Positions 53,084-64,000 of a stretch of DNA of 64,000 nucleotides are shown here, piece by piece; the stretch's first letter is position 1, and the number at the start of each line of letters is the position of its first letter. Under the pieces are notes generated by a model that saw only the letters and a list, made by a program, of their open reading frames with translations, was not told the origin of the DNA and did no database searches. Position numbers and translations under genes: made by a program. The DNA comes from Erinaceus europaeus (taxonomy: Eukaryota > Chordata > Mammalia > Eulipotyphla > Erinaceidae), in contig NC_080168.1 in NCBI RefSeq assembly GCF_950295315.1, forward strand, positions 72,334,553-72,398,552, written 5' to 3'.

Positions 53084-53860
53084 AAAATTTAATTATAAAA
53101 AGGAAACACTGACAAAACCATAGGATAAGAGGGGTACAGCTCCACACAATTCCCACCACCAGAACTCCATATCCCATCCCCTCCCTTGATAACTTTCCTA
53201 TTCTTTAACTCTCTGGGAGTATGGACCCAAGGTAATTGTGGGATACAGAAAGTGGAAGGTCTGGCTTCTATAATTGCTTTCCCACTGAACATGGGCGTTG
53301 ACAGGTCGATCCATACTCCCAGCCTTTCTCTTTTTTTTTTTTTCCTCCAGGGTTATTGCTGGGCTCAGTGCCTGCACCATGAATCCACTGCTCCTGGAGG
53401 CCATTTTTCCCCCTTTTTGTTGCCCTTGTTGTTGTAGCCTCGTTGTGGTTATTATTATTATTACCATTGTTGATGTTGTTCATTGTTGGATAGGACAGAG
53501 AGAAATGGAGAGAGGAGGGGAAGACAGAGAGGGGGAGAGAAAGATACCTACAGACCTGCTTCACCGCCTGTGAAGCGACTCCCCTGCAGGTGGGGAGCCA
53601 GGGGCTCCAACCGGGATCCTTACGCTGGTCTTTGCACTTTGCGCCACGTGCGCTTAACCCACTGCGCCACTGCCTGACCCCTCCCAGCCTGTCTCTCTTT
53701 TTCCCTAGTGTGGAAGGCCTCTCGGGAAGTGGAGCTCCAGGACATATTGGTGGGGTTGTCTGTCCAGGGAAGTCAGGTTGGCATCATGTTAGCATCTGGA
53801 ACCTGGTGGCTGAAAACAGAGTTAATATATAAAGCCAAACAAATTGTTGACTAAGTAAAG
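53084..53860 (-). mobile_element. R family repeat with nested type A SINE
   Basis: R complement 53084-53328 and 53684-53860 (CTCCAGGACATATTGGTGGG). Full minus type A SINE 53330-53682. CTCCCAGCCT flanks it (about 53316 and 53682). Confidence 0.88.
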
Positions 53861-53879
53861 ATAATTTTATGTTTACAAG

Positions 53880-54003
53880 CTGAAAGAGGAACAACAGAAG
53901 AAGCAACAGCAACTGAAGAGGCAACAGTTAGAGCAACTGCAGAGACTCATGGAGGAACAAGAGAAGCTGCTCACTATGGTGTCTGGGCCACACAAACTGC
54001 CAG
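53880..54003 (+). CDS. CENPJ: CENPJ exon 3 (coiled coil)
   Basis: 124-bp exon, acceptor TTTTATGTTTACAAG, donor GTATTT. Encodes [20 protein letters not shown] then [20 protein letters not shown]. From memory, human CPAP has [20 protein letters not shown]. It is a Gln/Lys/Glu-rich helix expected to form a coiled coil, starting in phase 0 and leaving one base for exon 4. The acceptor follows the end of an R repeat by about 20 bp. Confidence 0.96.
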
Positions 54004-54057
54004 GTATTTCTAATTTGCAGAGGACCTGTCGTTCGTATAATGATAGATAGATGCAGA

Positions 54058-54900
54058 TTAAAAAAATATTAGCGATTCGATAGTGATTTACAAAATTACG
54101 TGTCAGCAGGGGTATAATTCCACACCATTCCCACCACCAGAGTTTTTTTTCTTTTCATTTATTCCCTTTTGTTGCCCTTGTTTTTATTGTTGTAGTTATT
54201 GATGTCGTAGTTGTTGGATAGGACAGAGAGAAATGGAAAGGGGGAAAGATAGGGGGAGAGAAAGACAGACACCTGCAGACCTGCTTCACTGTCTGTGAAG
54301 CAACTCCCCTGCAGGTGGGGAGCCGGGGGCTCAAACTGGGGTCCTTATGCCGGTCCTTGCACTTTGCGCCACATGCGCTTAACTGCTGCACTGCCGTCTG
54401 ACTCCCAGCCACCAGAGTTCTGAATCCCAAGTTCCTCCATTGCCCACCACCATGGTTCTCCTGAGGTTGCAAATATAGATTAATTGTCATCTTTACAACT
54501 ATCCATCTACATTTGGACATATTTGCCCCCTTTTTCTTCCAGGTCCAGTCCTCTCTTCCTCTCCAAGCCACACATGACCCTATTACTACATCCAAATATC
54601 TCTCTTCTTTTTTGTCCCATCTCTCTGGGACAATGGAGCTGGAGTTCAGAGCCCTCTTATCCTCTTCCTCTCACTTCTTGCCCACTGGGAGTATGGATCA
54701 AAGTTGTTTTGGGGGTATAGAAGGTAGGAATTCTGGCTTCTGTAATTGCTTCTCTGCTGGAATTGGGCATTGGCAGGTTGATCTATACCCTCAGCCTGTC
54801 TCTTTCTTTCCCTAATGGGACAGGGCTCTGGAGAGGTGAGGTTCCAGGACACATTGGTGAGGTCATCTGTCCAGAGAAGTCAGGGTGTAATCATGGTAAT
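54058..54900 (-). mobile_element. R-related repeats with nested type A SINE
   Basis: 54058-54138 (GATTTACAAAATTACGTGTC), a minus type A SINE 54140-54408, then 54409-54900 with GCATTGGCAGGTTGATCTAT and CCAGGACACATTGGTGAGG. Similar layout to 60105-60620. Confidence 0.75.
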
Positions 54901-55194
54901 GCAGATTTTTCTGTTACTCTCTTTCACATGTAAAATCCAGTTTCTATAGGGTCCAGATAGCTGGGAATTGGAGAATTGGGACTACATTGGGATACATGTG
55001 GCGTTGCCATTGGAGCAGGTGTGCCTAATTTAAGGCACTCACAAGTATTTGCTAAGTGAAGTTTTAAAAGGACTTAGCAGAGTGAATGATCTAGAGCCAA
55101 ATTTGGTTCAAGGCTATGGTTTTACAAGTTCCCTCTGATAATTGTCCAAGTACTGAGGTTCAGAAAGGTAGAGAACACTTAGCCCAGAGCAGAA

Positions 55195-55605
55195 GAATTA
55201 GATCAGTGCTAGAGCTCTGGATTTGCAAACATGTGGTCCTGGTTCAATCCTTAGCACTGCATATACCAGAGTATTATTCTGGCCTCTCTCTTTGTTTTCC
55301 TCCCCCTTTCACGAAATAAATAAAATAAATCTAAAAAAAAAATAATGAAGGGGATAGGCGGGTTATGTGCACATGGCATGAAGTACAAGGACTGGTGTAA
55401 GGATCCCGGTTCAAACTCCTGGCTCCCCACTTGCAGGGGGCTTGCTTCACAACTGGTGAAGTAGGTCTGCAGGTGTCTATCTTTGACTCCCCTTCTCTGT
55501 CTTCCCCTCCTCTCTCCATTTCTCTCTGTCCTGTCCAATAACATCAACCACAGCAATGTTAAACAACAAGGGCAACAAAAGGGAAAATAAATAAAAAAGA
55601 AAAAG
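55195..55605 (+). mobile_element. Type D SINE then type A SINE
   Basis: 55195-55335 type D; 55345-55605 type A with a truncated head and no 3' body. Confidence 0.82.
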
Positions 55606-55811
55606 AAAAAAATATAGAGATTCAGCTTACTTACTACATATGGAAAGAGGAGTGAGAAGTTATAGTGTCAGGGCTTTTTTTGTCTTTTTTTTTGTCCATG
55701 AGGGTTATCCCTGGGGCTTGGTGTCTGCACGACTCTACTGTCCTTGAACACAGTGCCTTAGACTATAGAGTATATAGAGTATCACTCCTAATGGTGGCCA
55801 TAATATCATAT

Positions 55812-56370
55812 ATTTATGGTGAGAGATAGAAATAGAGGGAGAGAGGGGTTCGGGCGGTGGCGCAGTCGGTTAAGTGCACATGGCGCTAAGCGCAGGGACC
55901 GGCGTAAGGATCCCGGTTCGAGCTCCCGGCTCCCCACCTGCAGGGGAGTCGCTTCATGGGTGGTGAAGCAGGTCTGCAGGTGTCTATCTTTCTCTCCCCC
56001 TCTCTCTGTCTTCCCCTCCTCTCTCCATTTCTCTCTGTCCTATCCAACAACAAAGCAACGTCAACAATGGCAATAATAACCGCAACGAGGCTGCAACAAC
56101 TAGGGCAACAAAAAGGGGGAAAAAATGGCCTCCAGGAGCGGTGGATTCATGGTGCAGGCACCCAGCCCAGCAATAACCCTGGAGGGAAAAAAAAAAAAAG
56201 AAATAGAGGGAGAGAGAGCCACCACACACAGAGAGAAAAGGATAGGTATCTGCAGTATTGCTCTACCACTTATGAAGCTTCCCCCCATAGGTGCAGACCA
56301 GGTACTTGAACCCAGCTCCTTCCTTGCACATGGCAACATTTGTGCTCTGGTGAGTGAGCCACCACCTGGC
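55812..56370. mobile_element. Older SINE (-) with nested type A SINE (+), 17-bp TSD
   Basis: Host minus SINE 55812-55845 and 56200-56370. Full plus type A 55846-56199. Exact repeat GAAATAGAGGGAGAGAG at 55829-55845 and 56200-56216. Confidence 0.9.
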
Positions 56371-56389
56371 CCCGCCAGTTATTGTTATT

Positions 56390-56406
56390 ATATATATATA
56401 TATGTG

Positions 56407-56449
<43 letters not shown>

Positions 56450-56471
56450 GTATGTGTATATATATATATTT
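56390..56471. repeat. (AT)n/(GT)n microsatellite
   Basis: Mixed TA and GT dinucleotide blocks able to form an AT-rich cruciform. Confidence 0.9.
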
Positions 56472-56529
56472 ATTTTTAAGATGTTGGAGCCTCATGTATA
56501 TCAGTTTGCACCTGGGTGAAATTTAAAAT

Positions 56530-56630
56530 TTTTTATTTCAGAGATCTACATAGAGAGGTCGGAAGAGATATACCATAATACTGCTCCACCATCAGTGCTG
56601 TTGCTCCAGCTTGGTGGTGACTAAAGAACT
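56530..56630 (-). mobile_element. Diverged SINE fragment
   Basis: TTTTTTATTTCAGAGATCTA and ATACTGCTCCACCATCAGTG. Confidence 0.5.
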
Positions 56631-56841
56631 GGGTAGACTTAATTAAAATTGTGCAAGGCTTGCTTTGGAAATTTCAAAGGTCAGAATTTTGTTAAGCAGT
56701 TAAATAATAAAGGAAAAAAGTGAAAAAGAAAAAAAGTTCTTCTATCACTTAGGAGAAGACTTGGTGGTGGTAGTTACTAGGAGACATAAGAGAAAATGTT
56801 ACAGAAACTCACCTTTGTTGCTCTTTTCCTTTAATTGCAAG

Positions 56842-57135
56842 CTGTAACTCTACTTCCTAATGATCAGAACCAAAAGAATAGACCTCCAGAAAATCCTACT
56901 GCTGTAGAGAAAGCCACAGCTTCTTTACCATCATATATTTACCAGAATCAAAACCAAGAAAAGATGCACTCTTCCAACATGTTTTTCGATGAACAGAACA
57001 ACGTTTGTAGAATTACTCATCAAGATCTTGTCCCATCTTCAAAAAATGATGCATCTAATTCATTTTATGTGGGAAAACATCAAGAAACACTTGTGAAAAA
57101 TAATACAAAGGAAGAAAACCATAACCATCCTACAG
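56842..57135 (+). CDS. CENPJ: CENPJ exon 4
   Basis: 294-bp exon, acceptor TTTAATTGCAAG, donor GTGAGT. With the G carried from exon 3 it reads AVTLLPNDQNQKNRPPENPT and ends LVKNNTKEENHNHPT, leaving G for exon 5. Human CPAP, as recalled, has SLLPDDQSQKHRSPGNTT and ends KEENRNHPTG. This is a low-complexity, poorly conserved linker between the coiled coil and the tubulin-binding region; the ends and phase are well supported. No internal stop. Confidence 0.93.
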
Positions 57136-57209
57136 GTGAGTTACCTACTTACATCTCTCTCTTCTGTACTTAATTAGCAGTGTAACCAAGTCCTTAAACA
57201 AAAAATCCT

Positions 57210-57455
57210 TACTGCATTTTTTTTTTTTTTTGTCCCATTGCATATATTTTAAAGGCAAAGAAAGACACTACAGCAGCAAGGGCAACAAAAGGGAAAAAAT
57301 AAATAAAATTAAAAAAAATAAAAAGAAAAAGAAACAAAGAAAGACACTACAGCACCAAAAGTTCCTTCAATGCAATGGGAATCAGGTTCAAACCTAGGTT
57401 GCACATACATGGCAAAAGCAAGACACTCCATATGAGTTATTTCCCCAGTCCTGTC
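57210..57455 (-). mobile_element. Type E SINE with type A tail fragment
   Basis: AAAGAAAGACACTACAGCA occurs twice (57260 and 57340) around a short AAGGGCAACAAAAGGGAAA type A 3' fragment. TTCCTTCAATGCAATGGG identifies type E. Confidence 0.7.
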
Positions 57456-57955
57456 CCTTTAAATTTTAAATTGTAAGGCCCCTACACTTGACACAGCCAC
57501 TGTATCTGAATTGGACACAGCTGGACACAGAATCTGTGATTTTCCAAGAGAAATCTACCTTTTCTGACTTCAGTCCTTGCCAGGTTTATAACCCTATAAG
57601 TCTTCAAAAAGGAAGGTAAGAGGTTCAGCACACACCAATATCTTTGAGAGCTAAGAAATAGTTTGGGGTTGATTGAAAATGTGTTTGCTGGTCAGGGTGG
57701 GCAATATGATAGAAGATGTAACGTGTGAGAAATAGGTTGGTATTGGGAGTTATTAAAAAAATCCATTTCTTTTCACTATCGACTGTAATTCTAGCACCCA
57801 AAGCACGTCTGTCAGAGAACTAGCACTCTGATGATAGACATCTGGGGAGCTCTCAGGCATTTCTATGTGCCCAAGCTTCATATTTTAAAACCTTCTGTAG
57901 TCATAGAGAATTATGTAATAATATTGTGTTCTTTTTTTTAAAAAATATTAATTAG
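57456..57955. other. CENPJ intron 4, no recognised element
   Basis: Unique-looking; the run TGGACACAGCTGGACACAG near 57513 is a minor tandem repeat. Confidence 0.5.
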
Positions 57956-57956
57956 G

Positions 57957-58530
57957 GAGTCAGGCTGTAGCGCAGCGGGTTAAGCACAGGTGGCGCAAAG
58001 CACAAGGACCGGCATAAGGATCCCGGTTCGAGCCCCGGCTCCCCACCTGCAGGGGAGTCGCTTCACAGGCCGTGAAGCAGGTCTGCAGGTGTCTATCTTT
58101 CTCTCCTCCTCTCTGTCTTCCCCTCCTCTCTCCATTTCTCTCTGTCCTATCCAATAACGACAACAACAATAATAACTACAACAATAAAAAAACAACAAGG
58201 GCAACAAAGGGAATAAATAAATAAAATAAATAAAATAAAGATACAGACAAAAAAAATTTATTTATTCCCTTTTGTTGCTCTTGTTGTTTTATTGTTGTGT
58301 TATTATTGTTGCTATTGATGTCGTTGTTGTTGGATAGGACAGAGAGAAATGGAGAGAGGAGGGGAAGGCAGAGGGGGAGAGAAAGACAGATACCTGCAGA
58401 CCTGCTTCATCACTTGTGAAGCGACTCACCTGCAGGTGGAGAGCCGGGGGCTCGAACTGGGATCCTTATGTCAGTCCTTGTGCTTTGTTCCATGTGCGCT
58501 TAACCCGCTGCGCTACCACCCAACTCCCTA
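57957..58530. mobile_element. Inverted pair of type A SINEs (+/-)
   Basis: 57957-58235 plus copy and 58248-58530 minus copy meet tail to tail with about a 12-bp spacer. ATATTGTGTTCTTT flanks both sides (57922 and 58532). Confidence 0.9.
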
Positions 58531-58814
58531 ATATTGTGTTCTTTATTTACTCAACGTGGCAAATGCATCTGGTGCATTCTAGAGTTTTCATGAGCACAAT
58601 TTTAATGGCTATCATTCTGCAAGGCATCAAATAATTTATCAATAATATTCTTGTGGTAGGTCATAGTTTGTTTTTTTTCTTATATTTTTAATTTAAATTT
58701 TCATTTTTCATGAATATGTTCTTTTGAGTAAGTTAGGATTGTCTTATTTCCAGTTTAGAGTTAATTACTTGACTTGAAAGGTCAAATGTCCTTTTTAATA
58801 ATACCTTTTTTTTG

Positions 58815-59020
58815 TTTTAAATTTTTTATTATCTTTATTTATTGGATAGAGATAGTCATAAATCAAGAGAGAAGGGGAAATAGAGAGGAAGAGAGACACC
58901 TGCATCCCTGCTTCACCACTCTTGAAGCTTTCCCTCTGCAGGTGGGGGCCGGGGGCTTGAACCTGGGTCCTTGTGCATTGTAATAAGTGCTCAGTCAGGT
59001 TTGCCACCACCTGACCCCCA
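58815..59020 (-). mobile_element. Type B SINE
   Basis: TTTATTGGATAGAGATAGTC and head complement TTGCCACCACCTGACCCC. CAATACCTTTTGT / TAATACCTTTTTT flank it. Confidence 0.88.
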
Positions 59021-59024
59021 ACAA

Positions 59025-59465
59025 TACCTTTTGTTTTGGAAAATTTCCAGTATCTATCCAGGAAAGTTGAAACACTTTGATTCATTGATTTTTAGCATAA
59101 TTAGAAATAGTAGAGCTAGTTTTAGCTAGTATAACTAATATAATTGAAACTGATTGCTGGGTATAACTACCATCAAATTCAATAGTAAATATTTCATCAT
59201 ATTTATTTTGTGTATGTTTGTATGTGAGTATACCTATATCTATAGCTTTGTCTGCATTTCTGTGTATGTAATTTGCTGAATCATTTTACTACAAGTAGTA
59301 TACAGATAATTGTTTCAGGATTCAGCATACATCAAGTAAGTATCAAGACATTTTAAAATTTATAACCACAATACTATTGTTCTATGTAAGGACAGTAATA
59401 ATCCTTAAACATTCAAATCTATTTTAGAATTCTCACATCATAAAAATTTCTTTTTTTAAAATATT
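59025..59465. other. CENPJ intron 4, no recognised element
   Basis: AT-rich unique-looking sequence with no exon or repeat match. Confidence 0.5.
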
Positions 59466-59469
59466 TTTA

Positions 59470-60045
59470 TTTTTTTAAAACATTTTTTTATTGTCTTTAT
59501 TTATTGGATAGAGACAGCCAGAAATTGAGAGGGAAAGAGGTGATAGAGAGTGAGAGAGACAGAGAGACACCTGCACTACAGCTTCACCACTTGTGAAGCT
59601 TTCCCCTTGCAGGTGGGGACTGGGGGCTTGAAACTGGGTCCTTGTTCACTGTAATGTGTGCGCTCAACCAGGTGTGCCACCACCCAGCCCATTAAAATTT
59701 CTTTTAAAGGTGTATTTACTTATTTATTTATTTTTTGCCTCCAGAATTATTGCTGGGGCTTGGTGCCTGCATCACAAATCCACTGCACCTGGAGACTATT
59801 TTTCCCATTTTGTTGCCCTTGTTGTTACTCTTGTTGTTGTCATTATTATTGTTGTCATCACTGTTGTTGTTGGATAGGACAGAGAGAAATAGAGGAGGGG
59901 AGACAGGAGGAGAGAAAGACAGATACTTGCAGACCTGCTTCACTGTCTGTGAAGTGACCCCCCTGCAGGTGAGGAGCCAGGGGCTCGAACCGGGTTCCTT
60001 ATACTGGTCCTTGCGCTTCACTCCATATGTGCTTGACCCACTGTG
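59470..60045 (-). mobile_element. Type B SINE then type A SINE, minus
   Basis: 59470-59692 type B and 59715-60045 type A. TAAAAATTTCTTTT / TTAAAATTTCTTTT flank the type B copy. Confidence 0.88.
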
Positions 60046-60099
60046 GATGCATTACATTTAGTTATCATTTTTCATTTAAAAAATTGTTTATTTTTTAAT

Positions 60100-61560
60100 T
60101 TTTTGATAATTTATTTACAAAATTATAAGACAATAGGGGTATAATTCCATACCTTTCCCACCACCAGAATTTTTTTTTTTTTTTTCCCCCTCCAGGGTTA
60201 TTGCTGGGCTTGGTGCCTGCACCATGAATCCACCGCTCCTGGAGGCCATTTTTTCCCCCTTTTGTTGCCCTTGTTGTTGTAGCCTCGTTGTGGTTATTAT
60301 TATTGCCATTGTTGATGTTGTTCGTTGTTGGATAGGACAGAGAGAAATGGAGAGAGGAGGGGAAGACAGAGGGGGAGAGAAAGATAGACACCTGCAGACC
60401 TGCTTCACCGCCTGTGAAGCGACTCCTGCAGGTGGGGAGCTGGGGGCTCGAACCGGGATCCTTACGCCCGTCCTTGCGCTTTGCGCCACATGCGCTTAAC
60501 CCACTGCGCCACCACCTGACCCCCACCACCAAAGTTTTGTGTCCCTGTTCCCTACACTGGAAACTGCATTCATTCTCCCAAGATCACAGATACGGGTTGA
60601 CTATTATTTCTATAACTATCTTTTTTTAAAAAAAATTTTTATTTATAAAAAGGAAACGTTAACAAAACTATAGGATAAGAGTGGCAGAACTCCACACAGT
60701 TCCCACCAGATCTCCATATCCCACCCCCTCCCCTGATAGCTTTCCTGGGAGTATGGACCCAAGGTCATTGTGGGTTGCAGAAGGTGGAAGGTCTGGCTTC
60801 TGTAATTGCTTCCCCGCTGAACATGGGTGTTGACAGGTCGATCCATACTCCAGCCTGCCTCTCTCTTTCCCTAGTAGGGTAGGGCTCTGGGGAAGCAGAG
60901 CTCCAGGACACATTGGTGGGGTCTTCAGTCCAGGGAAGGATGGCCGGCATCCTGATGGCATCTGGAACCTGGTGGCTGAAAAGAGAGTTAACATACAAAG
61001 CCAAACAAATTGTTGACCAATCATGAACCTAAAGGCTGAAATAGTGCAGATGAAGAGTTGGGGGCCCCTCCATTTTGTAGATAGCTACTAGGCATGTTTT
61101 AGTTATATTCCAAAGAGACTGTAGCTATACTAGTTTTTTTTTTTTTACTATGTATTTTTATATATTTGCCCATTTTTTTCCTTATGATCCTGCCTTCTCT
61201 TTCCCTAAGTCACACCTACTACTTCTGAGTGTCCTTCTCCTTCCCTCCCCCCCTTTTTGGATCCTGATGTAATTGGATTTTATTGCCCTCTAGTCATCTT
61301 CCCTAACATTTCTTCCCCTCTGGGAGTATGAACCAAAATTCTTTATGGGGAGCAGAAGGTAGGAGTTGTGGCTTCTGTAATTGCTTCTCCACTGGACATG
61401 CGTATTGGCAGGTTGATCCATAACCCCAGCCTGTTTCTATCTTTCCCTAGTGGGCTGGAGCTCTGGAGAGATGAGGTTCTGGGACACATTGGTGAGACTG
61501 TTGGCCCAGGGAGGTCAGGATGAAATCATAGTAGCATCTGCAACTTGGTGGCTGAAAGGC
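60100..61560 (-). mobile_element. R family cluster with nested type A SINE
   Basis: R-related 60100-60172 and 60524-60620 around a full minus type A SINE (60170-60523; CCCACCACCA on both sides). 60635-61130 is the longest R copy, extending to GGCATGTTTTAGTTATATTCC. 61180-61560 is another related copy (CATTGGTGAGACTGTTGGCC). Confidence 0.78.
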
Positions 61561-61639
61561 AGTAAGATATACAGCAGGACAAAATGTTTAATGAACAGAA
61601 ACCAGAAAGTAGAAACAAGTAGAAACAAGGTCCATCCCA

Positions 61640-62345
61640 AGATTGGCTGAAAACGGTGAAGTCACCATTTTTTATAGCTGAGTAGCATTCCATTGTGTAT
61701 ATATACCACAACTTGCTCAGCCACTCATCTGTTGCTGGACACCTGGGTTGCTTCCAGGTTTTGGCTATTACAAATTGTGCTGCCAAGAACATATGTGTAC
61801 ACAGATCTTTTTGGATGGGTGTGTTGGCTTCCTTAGGATATATCCCCAGGAGAGGAATTGCAGGATCATAGGGTAGGTCCATTTCTAGCCTTCTGAGAGT
61901 TCTCCACAGAGGCTGGACCAATTTACATTCCCACCAGCAGTGTAGGAGGGTTCCTTTGACCCCACACCCTCTCCAGCATTTGCTGCTGTTACCTTTTCTG
62001 ATGTATGACATTCTCACAGGAGTGAAGTGGTATCTCATTGTTGTCCTTACCTCATTTTTTAAAAAAATATTTATTTATTTATTCCCTTTGTTACCCTTGT
62101 TGTTTTATTGTTGTAGTTATTATTGTTGTTGTTGTTGTATAGGACAGAGAGAAATGGAGAGAGGAGGGGAAGACAGAGAGGAGGAGAGAAAGATAGACAC
62201 CTGCAGACCTGATTCACCGCCTGTGAAGCGACTCCCCTGCAGGTGGGGAGCCGGGGCTCGAACCGGGATCCTTATGCCGGTCCTTGTGCTTTGCGCCACC
62301 TGCGCTTAACCCACTGCACTACAGCCCGACTCCCACCTCATTTTT
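61640..62345 (-). mobile_element. L1 ORF2 end, minus, with nested type A SINE
   Basis: L1 61640-62050 (reads [44 protein letters not shown]). Minus type A SINE 62060-62335 with ACCTCATTTTT repeated at about 62049 and 62336. Confidence 0.88.
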
Positions 62346-62459
62346 GTTTAATCGAGAAAAATTCATGTGATTTTTATTGTTAACCTTAACATTTTGAAGA
62401 CTATTACTTTTTTTAAAAAAAAATCTAGGGCATTGTTTTAAAACAAGTCCAATAAAGAA

Positions 62460-62965
62460 ATTAAAAAGCTCTCTCCCTCTATCCCCCCTCCCTTCTCAAT
62501 ATCTGGCTGTCTCTATCCAATAAATAAGTAGAGTTAATACAAAAAATAATGAAAAAAATAAAAGAAATTAAAAAGAGGACCTAGTGGGGGTTGAATTTTT
62601 TTTTATTTATTCCCTTTTGTTGCCCTTGTTTTATTGTTGTAGTTATTGTTGTTATTGATGCCATTGTTGAATAGAACAGAGAGAAATAGAGAGAGGAGGG
62701 GAAGACAGGGGGAGAGAAAGAGAGACACCTCAAGACCGGCTTCATAGCATGTGAAGTGACTCCCGTGCAGGTGGGAGCCGGGGGCTCTAACCGGGATCCT
62801 CATGCCGGTTCTTGCGCTTTGCGCCACGTGCGCTTAACCTGCTACGCTACCGCCCGACTCCCCGGGGGTTGAATTTTTATGTGGAAAACTGAGAAATATT
62901 ACACATGTACAAACTATTGTATTTTACTGTTGACTGTAAAGCATTAATCCTCCATTAAGGAAATT
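62460..62965 (+). mobile_element. Type B tail, L1 3' UTR and nested type A SINE (-)
   Basis: 62460-62570 type B 3' part. L1 3' UTR 62572-62600 and 62864-62965 (TACAAACTATTGTATTTTAC). Minus type A SINE 62601-62863 between exact GGGGGTTGAATTTTT copies at 62586-62600 and 62864-62878. Confidence 0.9.
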
Positions 62966-63092
62966 AAAAAAAAAAGCCCATGATAGTTCAAAAATTACAT
63001 AAAATTTTATTTGCATGCTGACTTGTAAAATTCTCATGTTAAGATTTTATTATGCTTTAAAAAAACTAAATTGATTCTGTAATTTGTTATAG

Positions 63093-63204
63093 GACAAAGC
63101 ATTTTACCATGTTGGGAGGAAATGATGGAGCAGATGCAAGAAGGGGATGATATGAATGTAGTAAAATCTGGTGATTCTTCAGAAGTGGTTAATATTGAAG
63201 AAAG
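63093..63204 (+). CDS. CENPJ: CENPJ exon 5
   Basis: 112-bp exon, acceptor ATTTGTTATAG, donor GTATCA. With the G from exon 4 it reads [20 protein letters not shown] and ends [12 protein letters not shown] plus two bases of the next codon. Human CPAP recalled: SILCWEKVTEQIQEAND and DSSEVANIEER. CENPJ continues to the right, where the PN2-3 tubulin-binding and C-terminal G-box (TCP) domains should lie. Confidence 0.94.
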
Positions 63205-63299
63205 GTATCATTCATGTTGAAAGGAATAGAAATGTGACAGTTTCGTATAAAAGCCAACTATTATTATTACTATTATTAATGTATTATTGTTTTATTGTT

Positions 63300-63920
63300 A
63301 ATAATTAATTTTTTATTGAGGGATTAATGTTTTACAGTCAAGAGTAAATACAATAGTTTGTACATGCATAACATTTCCCAGTTTTTCACATAACAGTACA
63401 ACCCCCATTAGGTCCTCTGCCATCATGTTTCAGGACCTGAACCCTCCCCCCGAACCCCCCCCCCCCCATCCCAGAGTCTTTTATTTTGGTGCAAAATACT
63501 AACTCCAGTCAAGTTCTGATTAGTGTTTTCTCTTCTGATCTTATTTTTCAACTTCTGCCTATGAGTGAGATCATTCCATATTCATCCTTCTATTTCTGAC
63601 TTACTTCACTTAACATTTCTTTTTTAAAATATTTATTTATTTATTCCCTTTTGTTTCCCTTGTTGTTTTATTGTTGTACTTATTATTGTTGTTGTTGGAT
63701 AGGACAGAGAGAAATGGAGAGAGGAGGGGAAGACAGAGGGGGAGAGAAAGAGAGACACCTGCAGACCTGCTTCACCATTTGTGAAGCGACTCCCCTGAAA
63801 GTGGGGAGCTGGGTTCTTGAACCTGGATCACTTTGTGCCATGTGCATTTAACCCACTGTGCTACCGCCTGACTCCCAAAATAATTTCTTAAAGCTCCATC
63901 CAAGATGGGTAAAAGCCAGC
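63300..63920 (-). mobile_element. L1 3' UTR, minus, with nested type A SINE
   Basis: 63300-63627 and 63880-63920 are L1 3' UTR complement (GGGATTAATGTTTTACAGTC; CTTAAAGCTCCATCCAAGAT). Minus type A SINE 63628-63878. C run at 63457-63468. Confidence 0.88.
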
Positions 63921-64000
63921 CATTATTATCGAGTACTTTCTTTGTTGGAAAAGTCCATAGTTTTCTTGTTTTTGCTGGAATATGTTCTTAAGTATAATGT

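Overview
The window looks like nuclear DNA from a placental mammal, very probably the European hedgehog (Erinaceus europaeus) or a close relative. Three things point there: spliced exons of two mammalian genes, an L1-type LINE with mammalian ORF2 motifs, and very dense copies of the tRNA-derived SINEs I associate with Erinaceus. The species call rests on recognising those SINEs; no search was possible.

Two genes lie head to head. On the minus strand, PARP4 (vault PARP) runs from a first exon at about 38.6 kb leftwards: coding exons 2-8 at 25160-25028, 19164-18990, 13975-13906, 12338-12263, 6664-6563, 4647-4498 and 3206-3069, and the start of exon 9 at 55-1. These exons join in frame without a stop (898 nt, about 299 residues: the BRCT domain and the start of the PARP helical domain). 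On the plus strand, CENPJ (CPAP, centriole assembly) runs rightwards from a CpG-rich promoter near 46.4 kb: exons 2-5 at 50973-51469, 53880-54003, 56842-57135 and 63093-63204. These also join in frame (about 320 residues). PARP4 continues beyond the left edge and CENPJ beyond the right edge. Exon numbers assume one upstream noncoding exon each.

Everything else is intron or inter-promoter DNA made mostly of mobile elements. SINE shorthand used below: type A = long SINE with head GTTAAGCGCA, B box GGTTCGAGCC, CT-rich middle, CAA-rich region and often an ATGGCCTCCAGGAGC...CCTGGAGG 3' body; type B = CCTGGTTGAG head ending in CTCTATCCAATAAATAAA; type C = ATGGTTATGCAAAGAGACTC head with CACCACCATAAGCCAGAGC; type D = GGTCCGGGAGGTGGCGCAGT head ending near CTCATTAATAAATAAA; type E = head ending in CCCCACYRCATTGAAGGAA. 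Minus copies show the reverse complement and usually start with a T-rich stretch. SINE coordinates are good to about 10 bases. The window also has L1 3' fragments, a HAL1-like ORF1-only element, a second interspersed family here called R, and two or three solo endogenous retroviral LTRs.

The most unusual content is two copies of a non-L1 non-LTR retrotransposon (7118-8731 and 37147-38095). Its reverse transcriptase resembles the jockey/CR1-type elements of invertebrates and fish and is not one of the usual mammalian LINE types. The copies are about 95% identical where they overlap, keep many CpGs, end in a GAA microsatellite directly after the stop codon, and one has an exact 12-bp target-site duplication. 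This looks like a recently active LINE that may have been acquired horizontally.
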